Shown here one piece after another: positions 1 through 8,415 of a stretch of DNA of 64,000 bases. The position numbers and the translations under genes are program-made. Each line of letters begins with the position of its first letter. Position 1 is the stretch's first letter. The stretch is taken from positions 1 through 64,000 of the forward strand of contig CAVVOX010000002.1 in assembly GCA_963749875.1 (NCBI GenBank). Reading direction: 5' to 3'. The notes under the pieces were generated by a model. It ran no database searches and was not told the DNA's origin. It saw only the letters and a list, made by a program, of their open reading frames with translations. The DNA comes from JAHQVI01 sp963749875. GTDB taxonomy: Bacteria; Pseudomonadota; Alphaproteobacteria; Rhizobiales; Rhodomicrobiaceae.

Positions 1-230
1 ACTCTAAAATCCTTGTAAATCAATGATTTAGAGAGATTTTGCGGCGCCAACTTCGGCGGCAGCACAGCGCGATCGTCGTCCAACAGGCGTTATCAAATAA
101 GCTCAATCCGCCGGCTATCCCCTTACAAAAGCGTAAAGTTTGGGCAAAGCGCCTGTAAGGAGCGGGACGCATGGTCTTTATCGCCGCGCATTTGGCACGG
201 CGCTATCAGCCGCTGGAGGGAGACCTCGTG

Positions 231-394
231 ATGTTTGCCGAACTATTAAGCTCTGTCGTCGCCGCCAGCGTTCTTTTTGCCGTGATGGCGCCGATCGCCG
301 CTTGTGCAGCCAATGCCCGAAGACCAAAACGGAATGTCGGAAAGTAAAAGGCGTGACGTGGGATGCCGCCAAGAAAGTTTGCGTGAAGAAATAG
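231..394 (+). pseudogene. Possible small exported Cys-containing peptide, split by a frameshift
   Basis: From the ATG at 231, the first frame encodes a hydrophobic signal-peptide-like segment (VVAASVLFAVMAPIAAC). A second frame, open to the stop at 392-394, encodes CPKTKTECRKVKGVTWDAAK and then KVCVKK, which looks like a small mature Cys/Lys-rich peptide. Neither frame makes sense alone. Restoring one missing base near 295-310 would join them into a 54-residue exported peptide. The family is not recognised. The 230 bases before it hold no gene I can support. Confidence 0.3.
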
Positions 395-590
395 ATCTCC
401 CGAACCCTCTTGCCCCACATCAAGCCTTGGCGGCAGGTTTTAGACCTGCCGCCCCTTTTCCCGGTCAGGCGAGTGCTCTAAATAAGGTATGGTAGCAGGA
501 CTGTTTGCGCTGCTTTGACCCGAGCAAGGGAAATTATGGGACGCGTGACGATCATCGATGAAGACAAAAATCCGCAAGGGGCATGCGGCG

Positions 591-720
591 CTAGCGCAAC
601 GTGCGTCCAAGCATGTCCCCGCGAAGGCGGGGATGGACGTGGGAACAGTTGCGCTCGTCTCTTGAAATAGATCAACTTAACCGCGTTCAATTGATTCCAA
701 TTGGACGAGGGGTGATCTAG
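591..720 (+). repeat. Bipartite palindromic element, copy 1 (complete), with FNR-type box
   Basis: 130 bp bounded by CTAG at both ends. Hairpin 1 has nested arms GCGCAAC/GTTGCGC, GTCCA/TGGAC and TCCCCGC/GCGGGGA. A linker carries the palindrome TTGAAATAGATCAA (662-675). Hairpin 2 has the arms GATCAAC and GTGATC around a CAATTGATTCCAATTG core. It occupies most of the gap before the response regulator whose ATG is at 774, so the box could act on that gene. Five further copies lie at 21318, 31867, 36496, 52259 and 55078. No other gene is visible in 395-773. Confidence 0.85.
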
Positions 721-773
721 ACCCGTAGGAAGGTCGCCATTCATCGCTGACGCACGCCCCGGAGACGCGAAAA

Positions 774-1448
774 ATGCGGATTCTGGTTGTTGAGGACGAT
801 CGAGAGACGTCGGCTTATATCGTGAACGGCCTTAAAAAAGAGGGCCATAGCGTCGATGATTTGAGCGATGGCCAGGACGCGCTCCTGCAAGCCACCATGG
901 AAAATTACGATGTCATGATCGTCGACCGGATGCTGCCCGGCCTCGACGGTTTGTCGCTGGTAAAGACCCTGCGCGGCTCCGGGCGGCACGTGCCCGCCAT
1001 CTTCGTGACCTCGCTTGGCGGGGTCGAGGACCGGGTTACCGGCCTTCAAGCTGGCGGGGACGACTACATCTCCAAGCCCTTCGCATTTTCCGAATTGCTG
1101 GCCCGCATCCATGCCGTCGCCCGGCGCCCTCCGTTGAAGGGCGAGGAAACGGTGCTGCGTGTCGGCGATTTGTCGATGGATCTGATCCGCCACACCGTAA
1201 CGCGCGGCGACGTGCGGATCGATCTGCAGCCGCGCGAATTTCGCCTGCTGGAAGTCTTGATGCGCAATCGCGGCCGCGTCCTGACGCGGACGATGCTGCT
1301 GGAACGTGTCTGGGATTTCCATTTCGACCCGAAGACCAGCGTCGTCGAAACCCATATTTCCCGCCTCAGGGCCAAAGTTGACAAGCCTTTCGACAAGGAG
1401 CTCATTCAGACCGTCCGCGGCACGGGCTACTCCATTCATGCGGATTGA
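774..1448 (+). CDS. OmpR/PhoB-family response regulator
   Basis: A 224-residue two-domain regulator. The N-terminal receiver has the acidic pair E7-D8-D9, the phospho-acceptor D51 in VIVDRMLPG, the switch Thr in FVTSL and the conserved Lys in ISKPF. The C-terminal winged helix spans roughly residues 127-222, with the family signatures LQPREFRLLEVLM and ISRLRAKVD and the end RGTGYSI. GGAG at 761-764 supports the ATG at 774. The stop overlaps the histidine kinase start by 11 bases, so the two are translationally coupled. The gap upstream contains a repeat with an FNR-type box. The signal and regulon cannot be read from the sequence. Confidence 0.93.
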   Translation: MRILVVEDDRETSAYIVNGLKKEGHSVDDLSDGQDALLQATMENYDVMIVDRMLPGLDGLSLVKTLRGSGRHVPAIFVTSLGGVEDRVTGLQAGGDDYISKPFAFSELLARIHAVARRPPLKGEETVLRVGDLSMDLIRHTVTRGDVRIDLQPREFRLLEVLMRNRGRVLTRTMLLERVWDFHFDPKTSVVETHISRLRAKVDKPFDKELIQTVRGTGYSIHAD

Positions 1449-3066
1449 CGAATTTCGCGGCCGGACCGCGGTCCGGCTTGCCTTCGCCTTTAGCGGCCTG
1501 TTCGTTCTGACGGTCCTTGTGCTCTTTGCTTTGCTCTATTTCAGCCTGACGCAGTCGCTGATCGCGCGGATTCAGGAGCGCGTGGTGCAGACGCGGGACG
1601 CTCTGGTCCGTGTCGACCGCGAACAGGAGTTTGTCGATCTGGCGCAGGTCGTCGCCAGCGAGGCCGCCTCGGTCCGTGATGCCGACAGCATTTTTCTTCT
1701 CGTCGATAAGGCTGGACGCCCGATTGCCGGAAATATTCACAATGCGCAACGTTTCCAGGGCTGGCGTATTCTCGACCGGTCCGAATTTCCCGCCATCTTG
1801 TCCATCGGCCGGCCCGACGACCGCTTTTACGCGATTTGGACGCCTGTCTCGAACGGTGAATTGCTAGTCGGCGACAATGACCGCGTGATTGCGGAAACGT
1901 CCCGGACTCTGCTGGACGCACTGATATGGGGGCTTGCGGTCGCCATTGTCATTCCCGCTTTTCTCGGAACGTATCTGGCGCGGCGAGCCCAGCGCAAGAT
2001 CGACGTGCTGGCGTCGACGCTGACGGCGGTCGCGGGGGGCGAGATTACGAAGCGGGTGCCGGTGATAGGCGCTCGAGATGATCTCGATCATGTCGCTCTG
2101 CAGATCAACCAGACGCTCGACCAGCTTGAGAGACTGATCCAGGGCGTCAACCAGACCTCGTCGGATATTGCTCACGATCTGAAGCATCCCATCGGCCGTC
2201 TGCGCCAGAAGCTGGATAATGTCCGCACGAATGCCGGCAGAGTTGACGAATTTCGCAGTGTTGTCGACGAGGCGCTCGGCGAGATCGACCGGATCGTCGA
2301 GACCTTCGAGGCGCTTCTGCGCATTACCCAGATCGAGGCCGGCGCCGGGCGAACGCGGTTCCTGCCACTCGATCTGCGGGAGCTGTTATCCGATGTCGCG
2401 GATGCCTATGATGCCGTGATCGAAGACGAAGGATACAGGTTCGAGGCAAACCTCGGCGGCACGGGCGAGACGACGGTTTACGGAGACCGGGAGCTTCTGA
2501 CGCAGCTCTTCGCCAATCTGATTGAAAACGCGATTCGACACTGCCCGAAGAACACATTGATTACACTTAATCTGGAGGCAGATGATGACTATGTCACGGC
2601 ACAGCTTCTCGATACCGGTCCGGGGATTCCCAAGGCGGAGCGTGAAAAAGTCTTCCAGCGGCTCTACCGTCTGGAGAAATCGCGCTCCACGCCCGGAAGC
2701 GGCCTGGGCTTAAGTCTCGTCGCCGCGATCGCGCAGCTTCATGGCGCGAAAATCGAGCTGGGCGACAACTGCCCCGGTCTCGTCGTGACCACGAAATTTC
2801 CCCGGCATACCCGCCGCGTTGCGCTAGCCACGCGGACCGCGCAATCGGCGATGAAGAATGATCGCCGCGCCGACGGCGGCAATCGCGATAATGGCGAGCA
2901 GAACCAGCTTCAGGCCGTGAAGGCGCTGGGCAAGTCCGACGAAATGGGAGGAGAAATAGGAACTGGCATAAAGCCAGAAGCCGACCCAAAGTCCGGCCCC
3001 GATCATATTCGCCGCCAGGAACCGCCACCAGGGCAATTCGAGACTGCCGGCGATGATCCCGTTTAG
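1438..3066 (+). CDS. Sensor histidine kinase, partner of the OmpR-type regulator
   Basis: Membrane kinase: TM1 at about residues 13-38, a periplasmic domain of about 120 residues, TM2 near 160-180, HAMP, then a dimerisation domain with phospho-accepting H246 in AHDLKHP. The ATPase domain has N (NLIENAIRH), G1 (DTGPGIP) and G2 (GSGLGLS) boxes. Kinase homology ends near position 2800, but the frame runs on to 3066 through the 3' part of dedA on the other strand, which gives an implausible tail. Removing one C from the CCCC run near 2799-2802 would end the protein at TAG 2825-2827, exactly abutting the dedA stop. I suspect a one-base insertion there. The start ATG lies inside the regulator's last codons. 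Confidence 0.85.
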   Translation: MRIDEFRGRTAVRLAFAFSGLFVLTVLVLFALLYFSLTQSLIARIQERVVQTRDALVRVDREQEFVDLAQVVASEAASVRDADSIFLLVDKAGRPIAGNIHNAQRFQGWRILDRSEFPAILSIGRPDDRFYAIWTPVSNGELLVGDNDRVIAETSRTLLDALIWGLAVAIVIPAFLGTYLARRAQRKIDVLASTLTAVAGGEITKRVPVIGARDDLDHVALQINQTLDQLERLIQGVNQTSSDIAHDLKHPIGRLRQKLDNVRTNAGRVDEFRSVVDEALGEIDRIVETFEALLRITQIEAGAGRTRFLPLDLRELLSDVADAYDAVIEDEGYRFEANLGGTGETTVYGDRELLTQLFANLIENAIRHCPKNTLITLNLEADDDYVTAQLLDTGPGIPKAEREKVFQRLYRLEKSRSTPGSGLGLSLVAAIAQLHGAKIELGDNCPGLVVTTKFPRHTRRVALATRTAQSAMKNDRRADGGNRDNGEQNQLQAVKALGKSDEMGGEIGTGIKPEADPKSGPDHIRRQEPPPGQFETAGDDPV

Positions 3067-3423
3067 CTGACGCAGAATGATGAAGAACCTGGCGATGAGA
3101 ACGACGAACACGCCGTAACGTTGAAATTGCGCCTCGAACCGCGCCAGCCGCGCCTCTGTCAAGCCGGAGGGGCGTCCAAATTTCAGGATGGCGTGCTTGC
3201 CGAAGCGGCGGCCGATGAAATAGCCGATATTGTCACCGATAATCGCGCCAGCCCAGACGGCGAAGAAGAGCCCGGCGACATCGATGTGCTCCACGCCGGC
3301 AGCGGTGCCAAGTGCAATTATGAGCGTTTCGCCAGGCAAAGGCAGACCCAGCGATTCCAGCCCGACGACGAGAACGACGACCGGCACCCCTGATTGCACG
3401 ATATAAGGGATCAGACTGGACAT
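2824..3423 (-). CDS. DedA/SNARE-associated (VTT domain) inner-membrane protein
   Basis: 199 residues with the DedA signature: an N-terminal hydrophobic helix, then ESLGLPLPGETLII, a GDNIGYFIGRRFGK segment, ARFFIILRQLNGIIAG and a C-terminal membrane helix. DedA proteins are inner-membrane proteins thought to act in lipid flipping and in proton-motive-force homeostasis; which substrate applies here is unknown. The gene is convergent with the histidine kinase. Their stop codons would share one CTAG if the suspected one-base insertion in the kinase is real. Confidence 0.9.
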   Translation of the reverse strand: MSSLIPYIVQSGVPVVVLVVGLESLGLPLPGETLIIALGTAAGVEHIDVAGLFFAVWAGAIIGDNIGYFIGRRFGKHAILKFGRPSGLTEARLARFEAQFQRYGVFVVLIARFFIILRQLNGIIAGSLELPWWRFLAANMIGAGLWVGFWLYASSYFSSHFVGLAQRLHGLKLVLLAIIAIAAVGAAIILHRRLRGPRG

Positions 3424-3746
3424 TCAGATCGGGTCTCCGGTCCGTTCGGCATTGTGTCGGCCTTCGATCAGAGGGCGCACTCTCTCACCGTCAGCCGCCA
3501 GCTCCGATCGGCAACACGACGCCGGCAGACCACAGCTTCCGTTGGTGGATATGCCCCACTTCAGTGGTGGATAAGCCCAACCGCCTCGACCGATTTCGCC
3601 GCCGCCGGCAAAAACTTGCGTAAAAAGAACAATTTCGGCCGTTGAGACCTGTCGCATGCGGATTGGCACAGAGGTTGCTCATCGACTTATTACCTGGTGA
3701 GCGCAGTTTCAATAGCGTACGCCGCCAATTCACGAAAGATCGTCCA
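3424..3746. other. Gene-free interval with a short direct repeat
   Basis: No supportable gene. The only visible structure is a direct repeat near 3541-3580 (TGGTGGATATGCCCCA, then TGGTGGATAAGCCCAA). The interval should contain the promoters of the divergent dedA and the small helical-protein gene, but I see no convincing boxes. Confidence 0.5.
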
Positions 3747-4037
3747 ATGACTGAAGACAAGAGCAGTTTGGGTCACAAATTCGAAGAGCTTAAGCACCGC
3801 CTTACCGAGCGACAATACAAGCTTGCCGCTCGCGGGGTTCTGAGCGGCGATACGAGAATGAAAGCCAATGCGCGGCAAATCGAGCGCGTCTATGCGGCAA
3901 AGCTTGCCGAGGAGCTGGCGAAGGGAGCCAAATACCCCCAGCGCCGGGCAACGATCGCCGCCGAGATCGAGGCGCTTAAACTTTATTTCAGCCAATGGGT
4001 GGCGCTAATCGACCGGGAATTCAAAGCCGGTCGATAA
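3747..4037 (+). CDS. Small helical protein of unknown function, paralogue of the gene at 23785
   Basis: 96 residues, highly charged, predicted almost wholly helical (FEELKHRLTERQYKL near the N-terminus), no signal peptide, no cysteine. The C-terminus, AEIEALKLYFSQWVALIDRE, matches the pattern L-x3-F-x-QWV-x3-D-x-EF-x3-R in the 98-residue protein at 23785-24081. The two are the same length and probably homologous. The ATG at 3747 is chosen because GAAAGAT lies just upstream and the homology starts at MT. Family not recognised. The location beside regulators here, and beside the N-ATPase operon in the other case, hints at a stress role, which is inference. Confidence 0.7.
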   Translation: MTEDKSSLGHKFEELKHRLTERQYKLAARGVLSGDTRMKANARQIERVYAAKLAEELAKGAKYPQRRATIAAEIEALKLYFSQWVALIDREFKAGR

Positions 4038-4227
4038 AGACTTGAGATGCAGCGCGGGAAGGCGCTTGGCGGACTGTGATCGGGCCGCACCTGCGGCAAT
4101 GGTCGAGAGTGCAGCGATAATCGGAGATAGGACAGTATCGACGGAGTGCGACCGACGCATTCAACACAATATGCGGCGGGGCGTTGTCTTGCCTGTAGAA
4201 TCAAACTTCAGGGGGCAACATATATAG

Positions 4228-5745
4228 ATGGGCCGGATCGGAGCTATGAATTGGAGTTTGGACATGTCGGCAATGGCGACGGCCAGCACGGCCTCGAGCC
4301 GATTTCAGATCTACCGGCCGTTGGGATTGACGCTCGGCATTGCCGGACTCGCTCTGCTGACAGCACTCGCCCTTCTCATCGTGACGGCGTGGACGGCCTT
4401 GTACCAGATCAAGCCGGTGCGCTTGCACGCAAATCACCTGCAGCAAGTTTATGACGTGTCGCTACGCGCCCAGGACCTTTGGGACCGCCTCCTTACGACC
4501 AATCAATCGCCCGCGGCTTCCGAAATCGAAGCGCTGCGACAGAAGCTGGGCCAGATCATCGCAGAAGACGCCCAACTCAGTCCGAGCACGCCTGAGAGGC
4601 TGCAGAAGGCACAGGCGGCCCTGGATGCCGCCTCGCTGAAGCCAACGGCTGCCCTTGGCGACGTGTTGAACGAGATTCACGCCGTCATCGAACATGAAAG
4701 CACGGCTCAGGAAGAGATCATCGGAGCGATGCACGCGGCAGCGGAGCGAGAGCTCGCTTTCGCCCTGGGTGCGCTGTTTCTGCTGCCGGCGGCGGTCGTC
4801 TCGCTGCTCCTGCTGCTCCGCTCACAGATTTTCCGCCCGCTCGTGAACATCAATGGCCTGCTGCAACGCCTGACCGTGCATGATTTTCGCCCGGCATCGG
4901 CGGAATCGGCCGTCCCCGTCATGCAGCCCATCATCCGCAGCTACAATCAGCTCGTCGGTCGTCTGAACGAAGCGGAGGCGGAAAATCTGGAACGCCGCCG
5001 CGCGCTCGAGTCGCAGGTGCGCGCCGCGACCGAGACGTTACTCAGGCAACAGCGCAATCTGGCGGCGGTCGACCGGCTGGCCGCCGTGGGCGAGATGGCC
5101 GCACGGATCGCGCATGAGCTTCGCAACCCGCTCGCCGGCATGGAGATGGCGCTGCGGAACCTGCAAGCCGACTGCCGCAAGGAGCATTGCCCGAGCGAGG
5201 AGATCTACGCCCGTCTCGATCCCGTGGTGCGCGAATTGCAGCGGGTCGCGCGGCTGCTCAACGATCTGCTGGAAGGGGCACGCGCCTATTCGGAAATGCC
5301 GGTGCGGCTCAATCTTGCCGCCGACGTTAACGAATTCATGGCGCTGGTGCGCTATCAGGTGCCGGAAGACATCCAGCTCACGGCCGACATCACGGAAGAC
5401 ATCGAATGCCGCCTTCCCCGCGACGGGCTTCGGCAGGCGCTTCTGAACCTGATCCTGAATGCCGTTCAGGCAATCGGCACCGGTAAAGGCGCGGTGCAGG
5501 TCAGTGCCGCCAGAAGTGACCGGAGCATCGAAATCCGGGTGCGGGACGACGGCCCCGGCTTTACGGCTGAATTGCTCGAACTCGGCCCGCGCCCCTTTGC
5601 GACCGGCCGTGCGGACGGAACGGGGCTCGGCCTTGCCATGGTGCGCCGCTTCGCGACAGGCGCGGGCGGCACCATGACGCTTGCGAACCCATCGGGCGGC
5701 GGCGCGGAAGTGACGCTGACCTTGCCATGCGGAACGGATCGATGA
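4228..5745 (+). CDS. NtrB-type sensor histidine kinase
   Basis: Membrane-bound kinase of 505 residues: TM1 near residues 33-58, a helical sensor region of about 110 residues, TM2 near 172-197, HAMP, a coiled coil, then HisKA with phospho-accepting His in RIAHELRNPLAGME (H296 from this start) and an ATPase domain with NLILNAVQAI, DDGPGF and GTGLGLAMV. The short H-box and ATPase type match kinases paired with sigma-54 activators. The stop TGA overlaps the next ATG (ATGA at 5742-5745), so the kinase and NtrC-type regulator form one translational unit. Alternative starts at 4246 and 4264 are possible; the one at 4264 has a well-spaced GGAG. Confidence 0.88.
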   Translation: MGRIGAMNWSLDMSAMATASTASSRFQIYRPLGLTLGIAGLALLTALALLIVTAWTALYQIKPVRLHANHLQQVYDVSLRAQDLWDRLLTTNQSPAASEIEALRQKLGQIIAEDAQLSPSTPERLQKAQAALDAASLKPTAALGDVLNEIHAVIEHESTAQEEIIGAMHAAAERELAFALGALFLLPAAVVSLLLLLRSQIFRPLVNINGLLQRLTVHDFRPASAESAVPVMQPIIRSYNQLVGRLNEAEAENLERRRALESQVRAATETLLRQQRNLAAVDRLAAVGEMAARIAHELRNPLAGMEMALRNLQADCRKEHCPSEEIYARLDPVVRELQRVARLLNDLLEGARAYSEMPVRLNLAADVNEFMALVRYQVPEDIQLTADITEDIECRLPRDGLRQALLNLILNAVQAIGTGKGAVQVSAARSDRSIEIRVRDDGPGFTAELLELGPRPFATGRADGTGLGLAMVRRFATGAGGTMTLANPSGGGAEVTLTLPCGTDR

Positions 5746-7152
5746 CCGATCAACTGCTGATTATTGAAGATGAGCAGCTCCTGGGCACGGAGTTGCAGCG
5801 GCATTATCGCCGCGCGGGATGGGATGTTCTCCTGGCGCCGTCGATCAAGGCGGCGGAGAGACTGCTCAACACCGGTCAGGCCGATCCGGTCGTTGTGCTC
5901 TCCGACCTGGCCTTGCCGGACGGCAACGGCCTCGATCTTCTCGACCGCCTGCACAAGCGCATGGCGGGCGGAAGCGAGTGGATCTTTCTGACCGGCTATG
6001 GCGAGGCGCCGGATGCCGTGCGCGCATTGCGGCTCGGCGCGTTCGACTTTCTGACCAAGCCTTGCGACACGGACCGTCTCGATCTTGTCGTCGCAGGGGC
6101 TGCGCGCAGCGCGACGGCGCAGCGCCGTCTCGTCCGGCAGACGCGCCAGGAGGGCAATCGCTATCAGCCCGATGCCTATCTGGGCCGAAGCGTGGCCGCG
6201 CAGTCCGTGCGCGACATGCTGAGCCGTTTGGGCGGCGTTCCCTTTTCCGCGGTGACGATTACCGGCGAGACCGGCACGGGCAAAGGCCTTGCCGCGAAGA
6301 TCCTGCATTATTCCGGTCAGCGCGCCTCGGCTCCCTTCGTTGAGGTGAATTGCGCGGCCTTGCCCCATGACCTCCTTGAATTCGGAGCTTTTCGGCCATG
6401 AGGCCGGGGCCTTCACCGGAGCCAAGGGGCGACATAAGGGATTGATGGAGCAGGCGCAGGGCGGGACCCTGTTTCTCGATGAAATTGGCGAGATGCCGGT
6501 CTCCCTGCAACCGAAGCTGCTCAAGGCGATCGAGGATCGTCAGATTCGCCGGCTGGGCGGCGAGCAGGAAATCCGCATCGACGTGCAGATCATTGCCGCC
6601 ACCAATAGCGATATCACGAAGGAAGCACAGGCCGGCCGGTTCCGCGTCGATCTCTATCACCGGCTCAACGTCTTCGAGATCGATTTGCCCGCCTTGCGGG
6701 ATCGCACCGAGGATCTGGAGGATCTGGCCGCAACCTTCGTCACGGAATTCAACGTCAAGGCGAAGAAGAAGGTCCGGATCATTCCGGAGGACATCTGGGC
6801 CGCTTTGAGGGCTTATGAATGGCCGGGCAATGTCCGTGAGCTGCGCAACGTTATCGAGCGTTCCGTCCTTCTTTCGGAATCGGAGGTTCTTCCCTCCGGC
6901 TGGATGAACCTGCGTCCCGTTTCGGCGGCATCGGACGATCTGGATCAGATTCGGCAGGATGGAACATGGCTGCATTTGCCGCTGGATGGGTCGATGGCGC
7001 TTGAGGATATGGACAGGCATATCATCGAGACCGCGCTCAAGCGGCATGAGTTCAACGTCACCGCCACGGCCCGTGCATTAGGGACCACTCGCGAGACGCT
7101 GCGTTACCGGATTCAGAAATACGGGCTCCATCGCGAGCACGCGAGCGGGTAG
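5742..7152 (+). CDS. NtrC-family sigma-54-dependent response regulator (frameshifted in this sequence)
   Basis: Receiver with D55 in LSDLALPDGNG; AAA+ domain with Walker A GETGTGKG, the sigma-54 contact loop GAFTGA, Walker B GTLFLDEIGE and R-finger region; C-terminal Fis-type HTH (NVTATARALGTTRETLRYRI). It would activate sigma-54 promoters, and two strong candidates lie just downstream at 7265 and 8337. The frame breaks near 6378. The first part ends ...LPHDLLEF and the second resumes ...SELFGHEAGAF, where the family has LLESELFGHE. Deleting one T from GAATTCG restores a 469-residue protein and creates GAATC, a CcrM site. Probably a sequence error, otherwise a null allele. Confidence 0.88.
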
Positions 7153-7264
7153 TGGCGAGGCGAACGCCCAAAGCTGGTGGTTTTCAACCAGCGAGACGGT
7201 GGAATAGCGCAAGGCTTCGCCCGGCCGAAGAAATATTATCATGTAAAATCAATTGCTTGGTGCC

Positions 7265-7280
7265 TGGCGCGAGGCTTGCG
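7265..7280 (+). promoter_or_regulatory. Candidate sigma-54 promoter
   Basis: TGGCGCGAGGCTTGCG has the -24 GG and -12 GC separated by exactly 10 bases (consensus TGGCAC-N5-TTGC). It lies about 110 bases downstream of an NtrC-type activator gene and about 94 bases before the ATG at 7374, with the predicted start near 7291. Confidence 0.6.
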
Positions 7281-7373
7281 ATGGCGTCTGGGTAAAGAGG
7301 AGCTTTCGCGCTCACATGAAGAAATGGACGGCGCCCGAGCAGCCGATTGAGTAAACCAGTGGGAGACAGAATC

Positions 7374-7736
7374 ATGTTCGAAATCATCCAGGGATTGCCC
7401 GAGAACGTCGTCGGTCTGAACGCGGTCGGCACGGTCACCGACGAAGACTACTCCGGGGTCCTCATCCCCCGCACCGAAAAGGTTATTCGTGAAAAAGGCA
7501 AGGCGCGAATGCTCATGCGTTTCGGTCCCGATTTCAAAGGTTACACAATGGGCGCGATGTGGGATGATTCACGCTTCGGCTTGTTGCATTTGCGCGACTT
7601 CGAAAAGCTCGCGGTCGTCTCGGATGTCGCATGGCTGCGAAATACGGTAACATTCTTCGCACCCTTTATTCCTGCACCCGTGTGCATCTACAGCGATGCC
7701 GAGTTCGAGCAGGCTAAGGGCTGGATTGCCGAATAA
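7374..7736 (+). CDS. SpoIIAA/STAS-like protein (DUF3478 type)
   Basis: 120 residues, soluble, with the alpha/beta pattern of the SpoIIAA-like family: MFEIIQGLPENVVGLNAVGT, a KARMLMRF strand, DFEKLAVVSDVAW and a C-terminal FIPAPVCIYSDAEFEQAKGW. Proteins of this type are small single-domain STAS relatives often found among stress and respiration genes; their ligand is not known. The ATG at 7374 follows GGGAGACAGA. It is the first gene after a candidate sigma-54 promoter and is followed closely by a PH-domain membrane protein. Confidence 0.8.
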   Translation: MFEIIQGLPENVVGLNAVGTVTDEDYSGVLIPRTEKVIREKGKARMLMRFGPDFKGYTMGAMWDDSRFGLLHLRDFEKLAVVSDVAWLRNTVTFFAPFIPAPVCIYSDAEFEQAKGWIAE

Positions 7737-7778
7737 GCGCGCTATCGCCAAGGGCCGGGAGCGCGAGGGGACATCACG

Positions 7779-8246
7779 ATGAGCTATGTCGAGAAAAATC
7801 TGAGCTCCGGCGAAAGGCTGATCGGAAAGGCGCGAATTTCCTGGGTGATCCATGCCCAGGCGTGGCTGGCCTTGATCCTGTTCGGCATCCTTATCATCGG
7901 CATCATTATCTTCCTGCGTCTGATGATTTACATCTGGACAACGGAATTGGCCGTCACCAATCACCGGATTCTGTTCAAGACCGGATGGATTGCGCGTCAC
8001 ACACGCGAGTTGGAGGTGAACGCGATCGAGGAAGTGGCGCTCGAACAAGGCTTTTGGGGCCGGCTGTTCAATTTCGGCCGGCTGACGATCCACGGCACCG
8101 GCGTCGACGATCTCGAGACGCCGCTGATTGCTGCGCCGTCCGAGTTTGCGAAAGACATCGACAGTGCCGCCTACGCCGCGCCCACGCGGAGGGCTCCAAA
8201 TGCCCCGCAGCAGAGGCTGAAAGCCGGTGCGATGCGCCGGGTGTAA
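7779..8246 (+). CDS. PH-domain (YdbS/YdbT-type) membrane protein
   Basis: 155 residues: a short cytoplasmic N-terminus, a hydrophobic hairpin or long TM region around residues 25-52 (ALILFGILIIGIIIFLRLMI), then the bacterial PH domain with its typical strands TELAVTNHRILFKTGWIARH, the turn ELEVNAIEEVALEQ and GRLTIHGTG. Function is unknown; related proteins are envelope or stress associated. GGGAGCGCGAGGGG upstream supports the start. It lies 42 bases after the STAS-like gene, so probably shares its transcript. Confidence 0.85.
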   Translation: MSYVEKNLSSGERLIGKARISWVIHAQAWLALILFGILIIGIIIFLRLMIYIWTTELAVTNHRILFKTGWIARHTRELEVNAIEEVALEQGFWGRLFNFGRLTIHGTGVDDLETPLIAAPSEFAKDIDSAAYAAPTRRAPNAPQQRLKAGAMRRV

Positions 8247-8336
8247 TGCCCCGGGCCTGTGGTAAATACCCCCGGCTTTGCGCCGTGGCCGTCAATCTTT
8301 AGGTGATTTTGGCCTGTTTCAGTGAACAGGTGCGCC

Positions 8337-8352
8337 TGGCACATCTCTTGCT
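8337..8352 (+). promoter_or_regulatory. Strong candidate sigma-54 promoter
   Basis: TGGCACATCTCTTGCT matches TGGCAC-N5-TTGCW without mismatch, with GG and GC 10 bases apart. Transcription would begin near 8363, 53 bases before the ATG at 8416. This argues against the in-frame GTG at 8362 as start. Confidence 0.75.
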
Positions 8353-8415
8353 GAAGCGGGCGTGAGCCCCTCGCAAAATCGTGCCATGGGTTTGCTCGTT
8401 AGGAGAAGCGAAGCA

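Noticed and set aside
1..36. Imperfect inverted repeat at the window edge as a phage attachment site
   Set aside because: No integrase or tRNA nearby and the arms mismatch.
741..1439. 232-codon minus-strand frame opposite the response regulator
   Set aside because: Shadow of the regulator gene; no recognisable product.
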